Below, piece by piece: positions 1 through 6,722 of a DNA stretch of 16,249 bases (positions within the stretch are counted from its first letter, which is position 1; each line of letters starts with the position of its first letter). A program made the translations under genes and the position numbers. The stretch is taken from NCBI GenBank assembly GCA_900549975.1, contig URQK01000031.1, positions 1-16,249 of the forward strand, in the 5' to 3' direction. The DNA comes from an uncultured Mollicutes bacterium. Lineage in GTDB: Bacteria > Bacillota_I > Bacilli_A > RFN20 > CAG-826. The notes under the pieces were generated by a model. The model was given only the letters and a program-made list of their open reading frames with translations. It had not been told where the DNA came from and did no database searches.

Positions 1-1
1 C

Positions 2-124
2 ATAGATGAAACGGTTCAATACTTAACATATTGTAAATTGCAGCTATGTTATAAACAAATTTTATTAAAAAAAGTTACTTATTTTAAAATACTGTTTTAC
101 AATAAGTTTACTATTGTGGGCTAA
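2..124 (+). CDS. possible 3' end of an upstream reading frame
   Basis: One forward frame is open from the left edge for 40 codons and stops at TAA 122-124; the other two forward frames close within a few codons. The encoded tail is rich in Lys, Tyr, Leu and Phe, which is also what random AT-rich DNA encodes, and I recognise no family. It could be the C-terminus of a gene starting outside the window or a chance frame. The perfect-arm part of a palindrome (77-107) lies inside it, which argues mildly against conserved coding. No function is proposed. Confidence 0.2.
   Translation: MDETVQYLTYCKLQLCYKQILLKKVTYFKILFYNKFTIVG
77..107. repeat. imperfect palindrome, 13-bp arms
   Basis: Arms ACTTATT-T-TAAAA (77-89) and TTTTA-C-AATAAGT (95-107) pair at 12 of 13 positions around a 5-base centre (90-94). 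No T-tract follows, so a standard terminator is unlikely. It could be a protein-binding site, a recombination remnant or an RNA hairpin. The rest of bases 1-227 shows no gene that I can support. Confidence 0.4.
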
Positions 125-181
125 GACAATAAATTCGGAGAATAAATATATTAAATTTTTATTTTATACCCAATCATTTTT

Positions 182-208
182 TATAATAGTTTCCCATTAA
201 TAGTGGGA
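182..208 (+). promoter_or_regulatory. weak candidate promoter with hairpin before the 228 frame
   Basis: TATAAT at 182-187 matches the sigma-A -10 consensus, but the region 17 bases upstream (159-164) is only T-rich. A short inverted repeat, TCCCA 192-196 and TGGGA 204-208, would lie at the predicted transcript start and runs into GGGAGGG (205-211). In AT-rich DNA TATAAT alone is weak evidence. Confidence 0.3.
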
Positions 209-227
209 GGGCAAAAAATAAAAAAAC

Positions 228-398
228 ATGGAATTTAAAAAGTATTATTTGGAGCCGAAAAAATATATTAACATTGCTGTTAATAGCAATGAAGACTTGT
301 TGATTGTTCGTTTTGGAAATAACGAAACAGACAAAGAAAAAGAAGTTATACAATTTATAAAAATTGTGTTGCGATGGAAAATATTGAAGAAACTATAA
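228..398 (+). CDS. small hypothetical protein, possible N-terminal half of a broken sigma-like gene
   Basis: A 56-codon frame starts at ATG 228 and stops at TAA 396-398. It begins MEFKKYYLEPKKYINIAVNS and has a beta-strand-like stretch (NEDLLIVRF), then a charged helix. An in-frame TAA at 219-221 excludes an earlier start. The only ribosome-site-like sequence, GGGAGGG at 205-211, lies 16 bases upstream, which is too far for good initiation. The frame overlaps the following sigma-region-4 frame by 25 bases in the -1 frame. I do not recognise the sequence by itself. Small sigma-70-like proteins of accessory elements can carry an N-terminal extension before region 4, so this may be the first half of one protein interrupted by an indel near the A-run at 359-363. 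That reading is inference. Confidence 0.45.
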   Translation: MEFKKYYLEPKKYINIAVNSNEDLLIVRFGNNETDKEKEVIQFIKIVLRWKILKKL

Positions 399-634
399 CA
401 GATGATAAAAGTAAATTGACCGATTATTACAACACAAAAGAATTGAAAAACGCGATTAAATTAGCATTAGACAAATTGACCAAACTTCAAAAACAAGTGA
501 TTATAGAACATTTTTATAATGAGAAATCACTAAGGCAAATTGCAAGAGAGAGAGGCACATCAATTTCTACGATTGTAGAAATTAAATCTAGAGCGTTAAA
601 TAATTTAAGGAAGGAGATTATTAATTACCAATAA
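374..634 (+). CDS. sigma-70 region 4-like protein, probably frameshifted or coupled
   Basis: The 86-residue frame carries a region-4-type helix-turn-helix: an amphipathic helix (ALDKLTKLQKQVIIEHFYNE), then KSLRQIARERGTSISTIVEIKSRALNNLRKEI, which matches the pattern of sigma factors that recognise the -35 element ('L...L...Y.eg.s..eIA...g.s...v......al..LR'). Region 2, needed for core binding and -10 melting, is absent, so as written it is not a full sigma factor. ATG 374 has no Shine-Dalgarno sequence and the frame is open upstream only to 323. Translation therefore depends on coupling to the overlapping 228-398 frame or on a frameshift, or the pair is a pseudogene. A convergent 10-mer (641-650) closes the unit. 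Similar short proteins are common in mobile elements. The domain call is good; functionality is uncertain. Confidence 0.6.
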   Translation: MENIEETITDDKSKLTDYYNTKELKNAIKLALDKLTKLQKQVIIEHFYNEKSLRQIARERGTSISTIVEIKSRALNNLRKEIINYQ

Positions 635-706
635 TTAATATTTGCCCTCCTATTTTTGTATATATTTGCATAAGTTTAGCCAAAATAAATTCAAAGGAGA
701 GAAATT

Positions 707-1024
707 ATGCAAAGATTAAAATGTGAAGAAGAAAAGTGTAAAAGCAACTATTGCCGACATTGTGTGAAGGATGTAATTCAAATTTCTGATGAAGCATGTT
801 GTAAATCTTTTGATTGCAAAACACCTGCTACAGAAAATTTAGCAAGGAGAGAATTTGAATTTGCTTGTGATATTGGATTAGGCACAAAAAACGATATGCA
901 TCACATCTTATGTAATGAAGATAGTTGCAATTATTGGAATTTTGGCGAATGCAGTTCAAAATCAATTAAAGTTGATAAAAAAGATTGCTGCGCCAAATGT
1001 GCTACCTATATGCCTAAAGAATAA
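707..1024 (+). CDS. cysteine-rich protein with two DUF1540-like modules
   Basis: A 105-residue soluble protein with 14 cysteines. The C-terminal module (about 66-105) follows the DUF1540 pattern: ILC-x4-C-NYWNFGEC-...-IKV-...-CC-x2-C-ATYMP. The N-terminal module (about 1-40) repeats it more loosely: LKC-x4-C-x4-C-x2-C, a VIQI strand, CC-x4-C. A linker of about 25 residues has a single Cys (54). DUF1540 proteins are mostly clostridial or bacillar, of unknown biochemical role, and likely metal-binding to judge by their cysteine spacing. An AAGGAGA ribosome site (694-700) stands 6 bases before the ATG. The gene is a single transcription unit, closed by the terminator at 1030-1067, and separates the sigma-like frames from pth. 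There is no signal peptide or membrane segment. The family call is fairly sure; function is unknown. Confidence 0.75.
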   Translation: MQRLKCEEEKCKSNYCRHCVKDVIQISDEACCKSFDCKTPATENLARREFEFACDIGLGTKNDMHHILCNEDSCNYWNFGECSSKSIKVDKKDCCAKCATYMPKE

Positions 1025-1029
1025 TTATG

Positions 1030-1067
1030 AAAAGAGTGGATGCTGATAAGAAAAATCCACTCTTTTT
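1030..1067 (+). terminator. intrinsic terminator after the DUF1540 gene
   Basis: An 11-bp perfect stem, AAAAGAGTGGA (1030-1040) with TCCACTCTTTT (1056-1066), has a 15-base loop and a T-run ending at 1067. Because A-runs flank the left arm, it could also act on the opposite strand. It separates the accessory left part from the pth operon. Confidence 0.85.
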
Positions 1068-1089
1068 CAGTGCAAAAAAAGACCTAAAA

Positions 1090-1098
1090 TGATATAAT
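1090..1098 (+). promoter_or_regulatory. extended -10 promoter of the pth operon
   Basis: TGATATAAT is a perfect extended -10 element (TGn plus TATAAT at 1093-1098). No good -35 hexamer stands 17 bases upstream, as is usual for TGn promoters. Predicted start is about 1105, giving a leader of under 20 bases before ATG 1123 with the ribosome site AGGTGATG at 1111-1118. Confidence 0.55.
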
Positions 1099-1122
1099 CA
1101 TTACGGAAATAGGTGATGAATC

Positions 1123-1674
1123 ATGAAGTTAATAGTGGGACTTGGAAATCCAGGAAGAGAATATGCGCATACTAGACATAATATGGGATATGATGTTATA
1201 GACAAATTTGCCGATTCTTTAGGAGTTTCTTTTGACAAAGAAAATTTTAAAGGTGTTTACTGTAAGACAAGATTTCTTGATGAAGAACTTTTCCTTTTAA
1301 AACCAGAAACATATATGAATTTATCTGGTGAATGTGTATCACAATTTGTTAAATATTATAAAATTGATAATGATGATATTATTGTAATATTTGATGACCT
1401 TGCTTTAAGTCCAGGAAAAATAAGATTACGTTCTAGCGGCTCTAGTGGCGGACAAAAAGGTATGCAAAACATTATTGATTTATTGCATACAGACAAAATA
1501 AAAAGAATTAGAATAGGGATAGGAGAACCGACATTTGCTTGTGTTGATTATGTACTAGGTAAGCCTAATGAAGATGATAAAATCCTTATTGATCAAGCAC
1601 AAGATAAAGCTGTTGAAGCACTTAAAGAAACAATTAGAAACGATTTTCAACATGCAATGTCCAAATTTAATTAA
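1123..1674 (+). CDS. pth: peptidyl-tRNA hydrolase
   Basis: Releases peptides from prematurely dropped peptidyl-tRNA by hydrolysing the ester bond, recycling tRNA in the cytosol. The 183-residue length is typical. It opens with the family signature KLIVGLGNPGREYAHTRHNM, giving substrate-binding Asn9 and catalytic His19. Met65-Asn66 (ETYMNLSGE) and the VIFDDLALSPGKIRLR block with the catalytic Asp (about 91-92) follow. The glycine-rich loop reads GSSGGQKGM where E. coli and B. subtilis have GGHNG, so the position equivalent to E. coli Asn114 is Lys112; other residues also occur here in some families, so activity is not in doubt. ATG 1123 follows AGGTGATG by a normal gap. The next gene, mfd, starts 2 bases after its stop, as in B. 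subtilis. Confidence is very high. Confidence 0.97.
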   Translation: MKLIVGLGNPGREYAHTRHNMGYDVIDKFADSLGVSFDKENFKGVYCKTRFLDEELFLLKPETYMNLSGECVSQFVKYYKIDNDDIIVIFDDLALSPGKIRLRSSGSSGGQKGMQNIIDLLHTDKIKRIRIGIGEPTFACVDYVLGKPNEDDKILIDQAQDKAVEALKETIRNDFQHAMSKFN

Positions 1675-1676
1675 TT

Positions 1677-4600
1677 ATGGCTAATGGTATTATTGATTTT
1701 ATTAAAAGAAATGAAACTGTTAAAAAATTTATTAACGGAGAAAAAATAGAATATGTAACTGATGATGTTATTGGTACAGCTTTTTTAGTTGCTGCAAAGT
1801 ATTTAGAAAAGAAAAGCAAAATGATAATTGTCACATCAAACTTATATAATTCACAGCGCGTTTATGAATTATTAACTACCCTTGTATCGGAAGATGAATG
1901 TTTGTTTTTCCCTGTTGATGAATTATTAAGAACTGACCTAATTGCGGAATCCAAAGAAATGATTTCGCAGCGTCTTTTTGTGCTTAATGAAATGATTACA
2001 AAAGATCATTATATTGTTATCACGCATGTAAGTGGCTTTAGCAAATTTTTGCCTAGTCCAGAATTATTTAAAGATAATACTATTTCGATTAAAGTTGGAG
2101 ATACAATTAATCTTACTCAAGTAAAAGCAAAATTAACAAAATTAGGTTATGCGAATGTGCATAAGATTGATCATAGTATGCAATTTGCTAATCGTGGTGA
2201 TATTCTTGATGTCTTCTCTGTTAATATGGATTCTCCATTAAGAATTGAACTATTTGATGATTATGTCGAATCAATTCGTTTGTTTTCTTTAGATACTCAA
2301 ACATCAATTCAAAGCATAAATAGCATAAATATATTACCAGCTTCGGAATTATTATTAACCGAAGAAGAAAATAATAATGTAGAAGCTAAAATTAGACACC
2401 AAGCTGCAATAGAAGAGAAACAACTTAAAGGTGAAAATAAAGATTGTTTCTTACAAAATATTAATACCGCTATTGACAATATAAAAAATAGTCATTCTAT
2501 TAGTGTCTTGCAAAAATATTATGGGTTTCTTCAAAATGAGCACTTCACATTAAGTGATTATGCTAAAGAGGCGACGATTATTTTGGCTAATGAAGAGCAA
2601 ATAAATAATTCGTTCGACTTATTAAATGGAGATGCTGATACTTTTATTATTCAAGAATATAAAAAAGGTTTAACTCTTAAAGATTTAAGCTATTATCAAA
2701 ATCTAAAATCTATTCTTTCAAAAGCAAAAGAACAAATTAAAATCCATGAGTTTGTTGGTAAAAAAGATTATGCTTCTTTTAATATTTCAAGTATTGCTGG
2801 AGTGGCTACCACTCTTAATCAAGCTATTAATTTAATTAATAATTACTTGGAACAAAAAGTAAAAATAATTATTGCTTTAGATAATAAGCAACAATATGAA
2901 ATTATTAAAACATCTTTAGAAGCAAATGATATAACTTTTGAAGAATTAAGATATTTTGCGATACCTCGTACTTCAATTGGCTTAATGCTAGAATCTTTAG
3001 ATGAAGGATTTGAATTTATTGATGATAGCTTAGTAGTATTAACTTCTAAAGAACTATTTTCATTTAAAACTAAAAGTTCTAAATTTACAAATAGATATAA
3101 AGAAGCTGTTGCTATTAATTCTGAGCAAGATTTAGAGCCAGGTGATTATGTTGTTCATGAGCAACATGGTGTTGGACGCTTCATTGATATTGTTACTATG
3201 GAATTTGATGGTGTGCATCGCGATTTTATCCATATTCAATATGCTGGCACAGATGTTTTATATGTTCCATTAGAGCAATTTAGATTAATACGTAAATTCG
3301 TCGGTAAAGAAGGTGCCGCTCCTAAACTTAATAAACTTGGTTCAGGAGAATGGGATAAAACTAAAAAGAAAATTAAAGAACGCATTAATGAAATGGCGGA
3401 TCGTTTATTCAAATTATATTCAGAAAGAGAACAAGTTAAAGGATTTGCTTTTAAAAAAGATGATGAATTCCAATATCAATTTGAGCAACAATTCCCTCAT
3501 GCTTTAACTAAAGACCAGGAGCAATGCCTTAAGGAAATTAAAGAAGATATGGAAAAAAGTGAGCCAATGGATCGTTTGTTATGTGGCGATGTTGGCTTTG
3601 GTAAAACAGAAATAGCTTTCCGTGCAGCGTTTAAAGCGATATTAAGTGGCAAACAAGTGGCAATGCTCTGCCCTACTACTTTACTTTGTCGCCAACATTA
3701 TGAAAGAGCATTAGACCGATTTGGACCATTTGATGTAAAAATCGCTGTGTTTTCTCGACTTATAGATGATGCAAAACAAAAGCAATATATGAAAAGTGTC
3801 GAAGATGGAACAACTCACTTAGTTATTGGCACACATCGTTTATTATCCAAAGAAATAAAATTTAATAATTTAGGTCTTCTTATTATTGATGAGGAGCAAA
3901 GATTTGGTGTTGAACAAAAAGAATTAATTAAAGAATTAAAGAAAAATGTTGATGTTTTAACTTTAACAGCCACACCAATACCTCGAACATTACAAATGTC
4001 GCTTTTAGGTATAAGAGGATTATCACAAATTAATACTCCGCCTTCTAATCGAATGCCAATTCAAACATATGTTATGCCGCAAAAAGAAGACACTATCATC
4101 GAATTAATTTCTAAAGAATTAGCTAGAAAAGGTCAAGTATTTTATCTTCATAACCAAGTTTCTGATATTTATTCAGTAGCGACAAAACTAGAAAAAAAAG
4201 TTAAAGGTGCGCGTGTTGGTGTGGCGCATGGCCAAATGGATAAAGATTCTATCGAAGATGTCATGATTAGATTTTATAATGGCGATATTGATGTTCTTGT
4301 TTGTACTTCAATAATTGAAACAGGTATTGATATTCCTAATGTTAATATGATTATTATTGAAAATGCTGATAAATTTGGACTTTCTCAGCTTTATCAAATT
4401 AAAGGACGTGTAGGGCGTGGCAATCGTATTGCTTATGCTTATTTGCTTTATAAACCGGATAAAGTGTTAAATGATAATGCAAGAAAAAGATTAAAAGCAA
4501 TATCTGATTTTACTGAACTTGGAAGTGGCTATAAAATCGCACAACGAGATTTAATGATTCGCGGTGCGGGAGATATTTTAGGTGCAGAACAAGCTGGCTT

Positions 4601-5150
4601 TATTGATACGGTTGGTATGGATATGTATTTGCAACTTTTAAAAGAAACAATTGAAGAAAGACAAACAGGTATAAAATCTAATTCTAATAAAGAACAAATA
4701 AAAGGTAACTTATTATTAGATGCTTATTTGCCGAGTGATTATATTGAAAAAATTGATAAAATAGACTTATATCAAGAAATTGATAATATAAAATCATTAG
4801 AAGAATTAGATGCTTTGAAAAAGAAAATAATAGATATTTATGGACAAATGCCGAATGAAGTTGAATTGTTGTTTACAAAAAGAGAGATAACTTATCTTAT
4901 AGATAGTGATAAAAGCTTTGACAAAGTTATTGACAATAAAGATTCAGTGGATTTATTATTATCAATAGAATTTTCAAGTAAAGATGGTGTTGGTGTAGTC
5001 CTTTTTAAAGCACTAACTAATTATTTAAAATACATAAAAGTTACTTATAGCAACAAACAAATTAGAATAAGAGTATTTAAAATGACTAATTGGATTTATA
5101 AACTAAAAGACATCATTTATGCTATAAAATCATTAGATTATTTAAACTAA
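1677..5150 (+). CDS. mfd: transcription-repair coupling factor Mfd
   Basis: A DNA translocase that pushes RNA polymerase off lesions and recruits UvrA for nucleotide excision repair. The 1157-residue protein has near-usual family length (about 1150-1180). The N-terminal UvrB-homology part spans roughly 1-400. The RNA polymerase interaction domain begins near 485 with EPGDYVVHEQHGVGRFIDI. The RecG-like motor has Walker A GDVGFGKT (637-644), a DEEQ box (738-741, the Mfd/RecG variant of DEEH), TATPIPRTLQMSL (motif III), IIETGIDIPN and QIKGRVGRG. A C-terminal regulatory domain contains the LLLDAYLPSDYI...KIDLYQEI block. It lacks its own ribosome site and starts 2 bases after pth, so translation is probably coupled. 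Intact, with no missing motif. Confidence 0.97.
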   Translation: MANGIIDFIKRNETVKKFINGEKIEYVTDDVIGTAFLVAAKYLEKKSKMIIVTSNLYNSQRVYELLTTLVSEDECLFFPVDELLRTDLIAESKEMISQRLFVLNEMITKDHYIVITHVSGFSKFLPSPELFKDNTISIKVGDTINLTQVKAKLTKLGYANVHKIDHSMQFANRGDILDVFSVNMDSPLRIELFDDYVESIRLFSLDTQTSIQSINSINILPASELLLTEEENNNVEAKIRHQAAIEEKQLKGENKDCFLQNINTAIDNIKNSHSISVLQKYYGFLQNEHFTLSDYAKEATIILANEEQINNSFDLLNGDADTFIIQEYKKGLTLKDLSYYQNLKSILSKAKEQIKIHEFVGKKDYASFNISSIAGVATTLNQAINLINNYLEQKVKIIIALDNKQQYEIIKTSLEANDITFEELRYFAIPRTSIGLMLESLDEGFEFIDDSLVVLTSKELFSFKTKSSKFTNRYKEAVAINSEQDLEPGDYVVHEQHGVGRFIDIVTMEFDGVHRDFIHIQYAGTDVLYVPLEQFRLIRKFVGKEGAAPKLNKLGSGEWDKTKKKIKERINEMADRLFKLYSEREQVKGFAFKKDDEFQYQFEQQFPHALTKDQEQCLKEIKEDMEKSEPMDRLLCGDVGFGKTEIAFRAAFKAILSGKQVAMLCPTTLLCRQHYERALDRFGPFDVKIAVFSRLIDDAKQKQYMKSVEDGTTHLVIGTHRLLSKEIKFNNLGLLIIDEEQRFGVEQKELIKELKKNVDVLTLTATPIPRTLQMSLLGIRGLSQINTPPSNRMPIQTYVMPQKEDTIIELISKELARKGQVFYLHNQVSDIYSVATKLEKKVKGARVGVAHGQMDKDSIEDVMIRFYNGDIDVLVCTSIIETGIDIPNVNMIIIENADKFGLSQLYQIKGRVGRGNRIAYAYLLYKPDKVLNDNARKRLKAISDFTELGSGYKIAQRDLMIRGAGDILGAEQAGFIDTVGMDMYLQLLKETIEERQTGIKSNSNKEQIKGNLLLDAYLPSDYIEKIDKIDLYQEIDNIKSLEELDALKKKIIDIYGQMPNEVELLFTKREITYLIDSDKSFDKVIDNKDSVDLLLSIEFSSKDGVGVVLFKALTNYLKYIKVTYSNKQIRIRVFKMTNWIYKLKDIIYAIKSLDYLN

Positions 5151-5197
5151 TTAATAAAACCATTGGATTTTGATAATAATACTATTGAGGTGAAGTT

Positions 5198-5710
5198 ATG
5201 GAACCAATGGGTGTTTTAAGACGCATCGATGAACTTGGTAGGATAGTTATTCCTAAAGGCATAAGAAGTAGATTAAAAATCAATGAAGGTGACCGTGTCG
5301 AATTGATCTTAGAAAATGATGCTGAGTTATTATTAAGAAAATATTCACCAATGCATGAAATAAAGGATAATGTAAAAAACATGTTAATTGCTTTAGAAAA
5401 AGAATTAAATATTCCTGTTTTGTTATGCAACAATGAAATATTTTTAGCCTCTTCTTCTTTAAAATATGAATATTATATTGAAAAGCCAATTAGTAGTAAA
5501 TTATTTAGTTTATTAAATGAAAGAAAAAATGTAGGATTAGTTAATCATAATTTAAGTAATATTAATGAGCCATTAAACTGTATGATTTATCCATTAGCAA
5601 AAAATTCTGAATTAATAGGTGGATTAATTATGATAGGCATAAATAATGTTGATGACTGGCAAAATCGAATAATGCTACTATTTCGAAATATACTACTTAG
5701 TAATATGTAA
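5198..5710 (+). CDS. spoVT: stage V sporulation regulator SpoVT
   Basis: A DNA-binding regulator that in B. subtilis tunes sigma-G-dependent forespore genes and spore coat and resistance properties. Residues 1-50 form the AbrB-type swapped-hairpin domain (MGVLRRIDELGRIVIPKGIR, then LKINEGDRVELILEN), followed by KYSP and a C-terminal GAF-like domain (about 55-165), as in B. subtilis SpoVT. At 170 residues it is slightly shorter than the 178 of B. subtilis. ATG 5198 is chosen because it aligns with the B. subtilis start and follows GAGGTGA (5187-5193). It stands 47 bases after mfd, the same neighbour as in Bacillus; spoVB and mazG, which would follow there, are missing. I found no convincing sigma-G promoter in the gap, so expression may come at least partly from the pth-mfd transcript. 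Confidence 0.94.
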   Translation: MEPMGVLRRIDELGRIVIPKGIRSRLKINEGDRVELILENDAELLLRKYSPMHEIKDNVKNMLIALEKELNIPVLLCNNEIFLASSSLKYEYYIEKPISSKLFSLLNERKNVGLVNHNLSNINEPLNCMIYPLAKNSELIGGLIMIGINNVDDWQNRIMLLFRNILLSNM

Positions 5711-5714
5711 AATA

Positions 5715-5723
5715 TGCTAAAAT
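5715..5723 (+). promoter_or_regulatory. candidate extended -10 before rqcP
   Basis: TGCTAAAAT has the TGn extension and a five-of-six -10 hexamer. A transcript would start near 5730, at the ribosome site, giving a leader of only about 11 bases. The -35 region is poor. The same TGnTAAAAT form stands before lysS. Confidence 0.3.
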
Positions 5724-5740
5724 ACTAATGGTGATGAAAA

Positions 5741-5998
5741 TTGCGATTAGATAAATTTTTAAAAGTTTCAAGATTAATAAAAAGACGTACAATTGCTAAA
5801 GAAATTGCTAGTGATGGAGTAATAGAGATTAATGGTAGAATTGCTAAACCATCAAGTGAAATTAAAGTAGGCGATATTTTGACTTTAAAATTAGGAACAC
5901 ATAAATTAACTATTAAAATATTGTCTATTAAAGAAGTAAGTAGAAAAAACGATTCTCAAGATATGTATGAAGTAATTAATGATGTAGTAATACTTTAA
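5741..5998 (+). CDS. rqcP: ribosome quality-control protein RqcP (YabO), S4 domain
   Basis: A small RNA-binding S4-fold protein. In B. subtilis, RqcP binds the obstructed 50S subunit with peptidyl-tRNA and works with RqcH to add alanine tails to stalled chains. The 85-residue sequence opens MRLDKFLKVSRLIKRRTIAK, nearly identical to B. subtilis YabO, including Arg2 and the basic pair Arg15-Arg16. It continues with the S4 hairpin (INGRIAKPSSEIKVGDILTL) and a C-terminal strand. The start is TTG 5741, since no ATG or GTG in frame gives this N-terminus. GGTGATG (5730-5736) is the ribosome site, 4 bases upstream. Two ATGs within or beside that site (5728, 5734) are out of frame; the first would give only an 8-codon peptide. 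Order spoVT-rqcP-yabP-yabQ-divIC matches Bacillus with spoVB and mazG deleted. rqcH is not in this window. Confidence 0.94.
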   Translation: MRLDKFLKVSRLIKRRTIAKEIASDGVIEINGRIAKPSSEIKVGDILTLKLGTHKLTIKILSIKEVSRKNDSQDMYEVINDVVIL

Positions 5999-6016
5999 GT
6001 TAATAAAGCATAACCT
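5988..6016 (+). promoter_or_regulatory. candidate sigma-E promoter of yabPQ
   Basis: TAATACT (5988-5994), 14 bases, then CATAACCT (6009-6016) resembles the sigma-E pattern (kmATATT, 14-15 bases, CATACAnT), with 6 of 8 matches in the -10. In B. subtilis yabP and yabQ are mother-cell genes under sigma-E. The predicted start (about 6023) falls at the edge of the ribosome site, which weakens the call. Confidence 0.3.
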
Positions 6017-6036
6017 TTATAGAGGTGAATTTATTA

Positions 6037-6315
6037 ATGGAAAATCCACAAGCAAACAATTTAATTACATTAAGAAATCGTCAAACTTTAGATATTGAAG
6101 GTGTAACAAAATTAGATAGCTTTGATTCAAAAGAATTTATGATGGATACCAATATGGGCTATTTATGTGTGACAGGCACAGATTTAGCACTAGGCCACAT
6201 GAATCTAGACAAAGGAATGCTTTCTATCAAAGGCACTATCGATAGCGTGAAATTTACAAGCAAAAATAAAGCAAATGTAATAAAAGAAAGTTTTTTAAGC
6301 AAATTATTTAAATAA
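6037..6315 (+). CDS. yabP: sporulation protein YabP
   Basis: A small mother-cell sporulation protein needed for spore development in B. subtilis; biochemical role unknown. The 92-residue protein matches YabP along its length: LRNRQTLDIEGVTKLDSFDS, EFMMDTNMGYLCVTGTDL, LDKGMLSIKGTIDSVKF and the C-terminal FLSKLFK ending. I start it at ATG 6037 rather than the in-frame GTG 6025, because that GTG is part of the ribosome site AGAGGTGA (6021-6028), which has an ideal gap to 6037. Its stop TAA overlaps the yabQ ATG by one base (6315), so YabP and YabQ are translationally coupled and probably act in the same process. A beta-rich YabP/YqfC-type fold is expected from the family. Confidence 0.93.
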   Translation: MENPQANNLITLRNRQTLDIEGVTKLDSFDSKEFMMDTNMGYLCVTGTDLALGHMNLDKGMLSIKGTIDSVKFTSKNKANVIKESFLSKLFK

Positions 6316-6722
6316 TGAGTTTAAAACAACAATTTCAAGTATTCCTAGGATCAATAGTTTTAGGAATGCTTTTTTTATGTATATGGTCTTTATTTAATGC
6401 TTGCTTTTATCGCTTAAAAAGAAATTTATTACGATTACCTTTAGAAACACTTTTGTTTTGCGGATTAGCTTTTATTTATTATCGCTTTTTAGTAATTATA
6501 ACTAGTGGAGTTCTTAATATCTTTTATCCTTTAGCTTTATTTTTAGGCGCTTTAATCTATCAAAAGTTTTATTCTCCTTATATAAATAGATATATAAATA
6601 CAAAAATACAAAAGTTAGAAAAAAAGTTAAAAACTATGGGCAATAAAGTAATTTTGTTTTATAATAAACATAAGCCAAAAGTAAGGAGGAAGAAAAAGAA
6701 TGAAGTCAAAAAAAGCGCGTAA
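6315..6722 (+). CDS. yabQ: sporulation membrane protein YabQ
   Basis: A membrane protein that in B. subtilis lies around the forespore and is needed for cortex formation. The 135-residue sequence has hydrophobic segments at about 9-31, 42-66 and 68-85 and a very basic tail (KHKPKVRRKKKNEVKKSA), giving a cytoplasmic C-terminus by the positive-inside rule. The start MSLKQQFQVFLGSI parallels the family opening. It is shorter than B. subtilis YabQ (about 210 residues as I recall); the missing part is C-terminal hydrophobic sequence. Identity rests on the N-terminus and the position between yabP and divIC. There is no ribosome site: ATG 6315 overlaps the yabP stop (TAATG). Its last 23 bases overlap divIC and contain the divIC ribosome site. 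Confidence 0.85.
   Translation: MSLKQQFQVFLGSIVLGMLFLCIWSLFNACFYRLKRNLLRLPLETLLFCGLAFIYYRFLVIITSGVLNIFYPLALFLGALIYQKFYSPYINRYINTKIQKLEKKLKTMGNKVILFYNKHKPKVRRKKKNEVKKSA

Larger units (their letters stand above)
206..650. repeat. 10-bp inverted repeat flanking the sigma-like unit
   Basis: GGAGGGCAAA (206-215) and its exact reverse complement TTTGCCCTCC (641-650) bracket both small frames. The repeats could be remnants of element ends, or the transcript's 3' end could pair with its only ribosome-site-like sequence. G+C-rich 10-mers should be rare in this AT-rich background, but I saw no target-site duplication beside them. Confidence 0.35.

Noticed and set aside
666..694. Promoter or sporulation-sigma site before the DUF1540 gene (TTGCAT, TGCATA, CATAAGTT)
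   Set aside because: No combination gave a matching partner element at the right distance; the promoter stays unassigned.
3313..3507. Forward 64-codon frame inside mfd
   Set aside because: It is an off-frame shadow of the conserved linker before the Mfd motor, composed of low-complexity Lys/Leu/Asn.
5151..5184. Possible sigma-G promoter before spoVT (TTAATA and AATACTA)
   Set aside because: The spacer would be 21 bases rather than 17-18, and the start would fall in the ribosome site.
2264..5302. Further TGTCGAA heptamers at 2264-2270, 3797-3803 and 5296-5302
   Set aside because: All lie inside mfd or spoVT as ordinary Val-Glu codons without the flanking T/A runs of the extended 0A box, and none is near a start.
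5995..6005. Near match (10 of 11) to the operator box before yabP, and a 9 of 11 match before lysS (13460-13470)
   Set aside because: Single, imperfect, unpaired copies are expected in such AT-rich gaps; the regulator's array has four exact copies.
6025..6036. GTG start for yabP, and GTG 7002 for spoIIE
   Set aside because: Both GTGs are part of GAGGTG ribosome sites placed at the right distance from the following ATGs.
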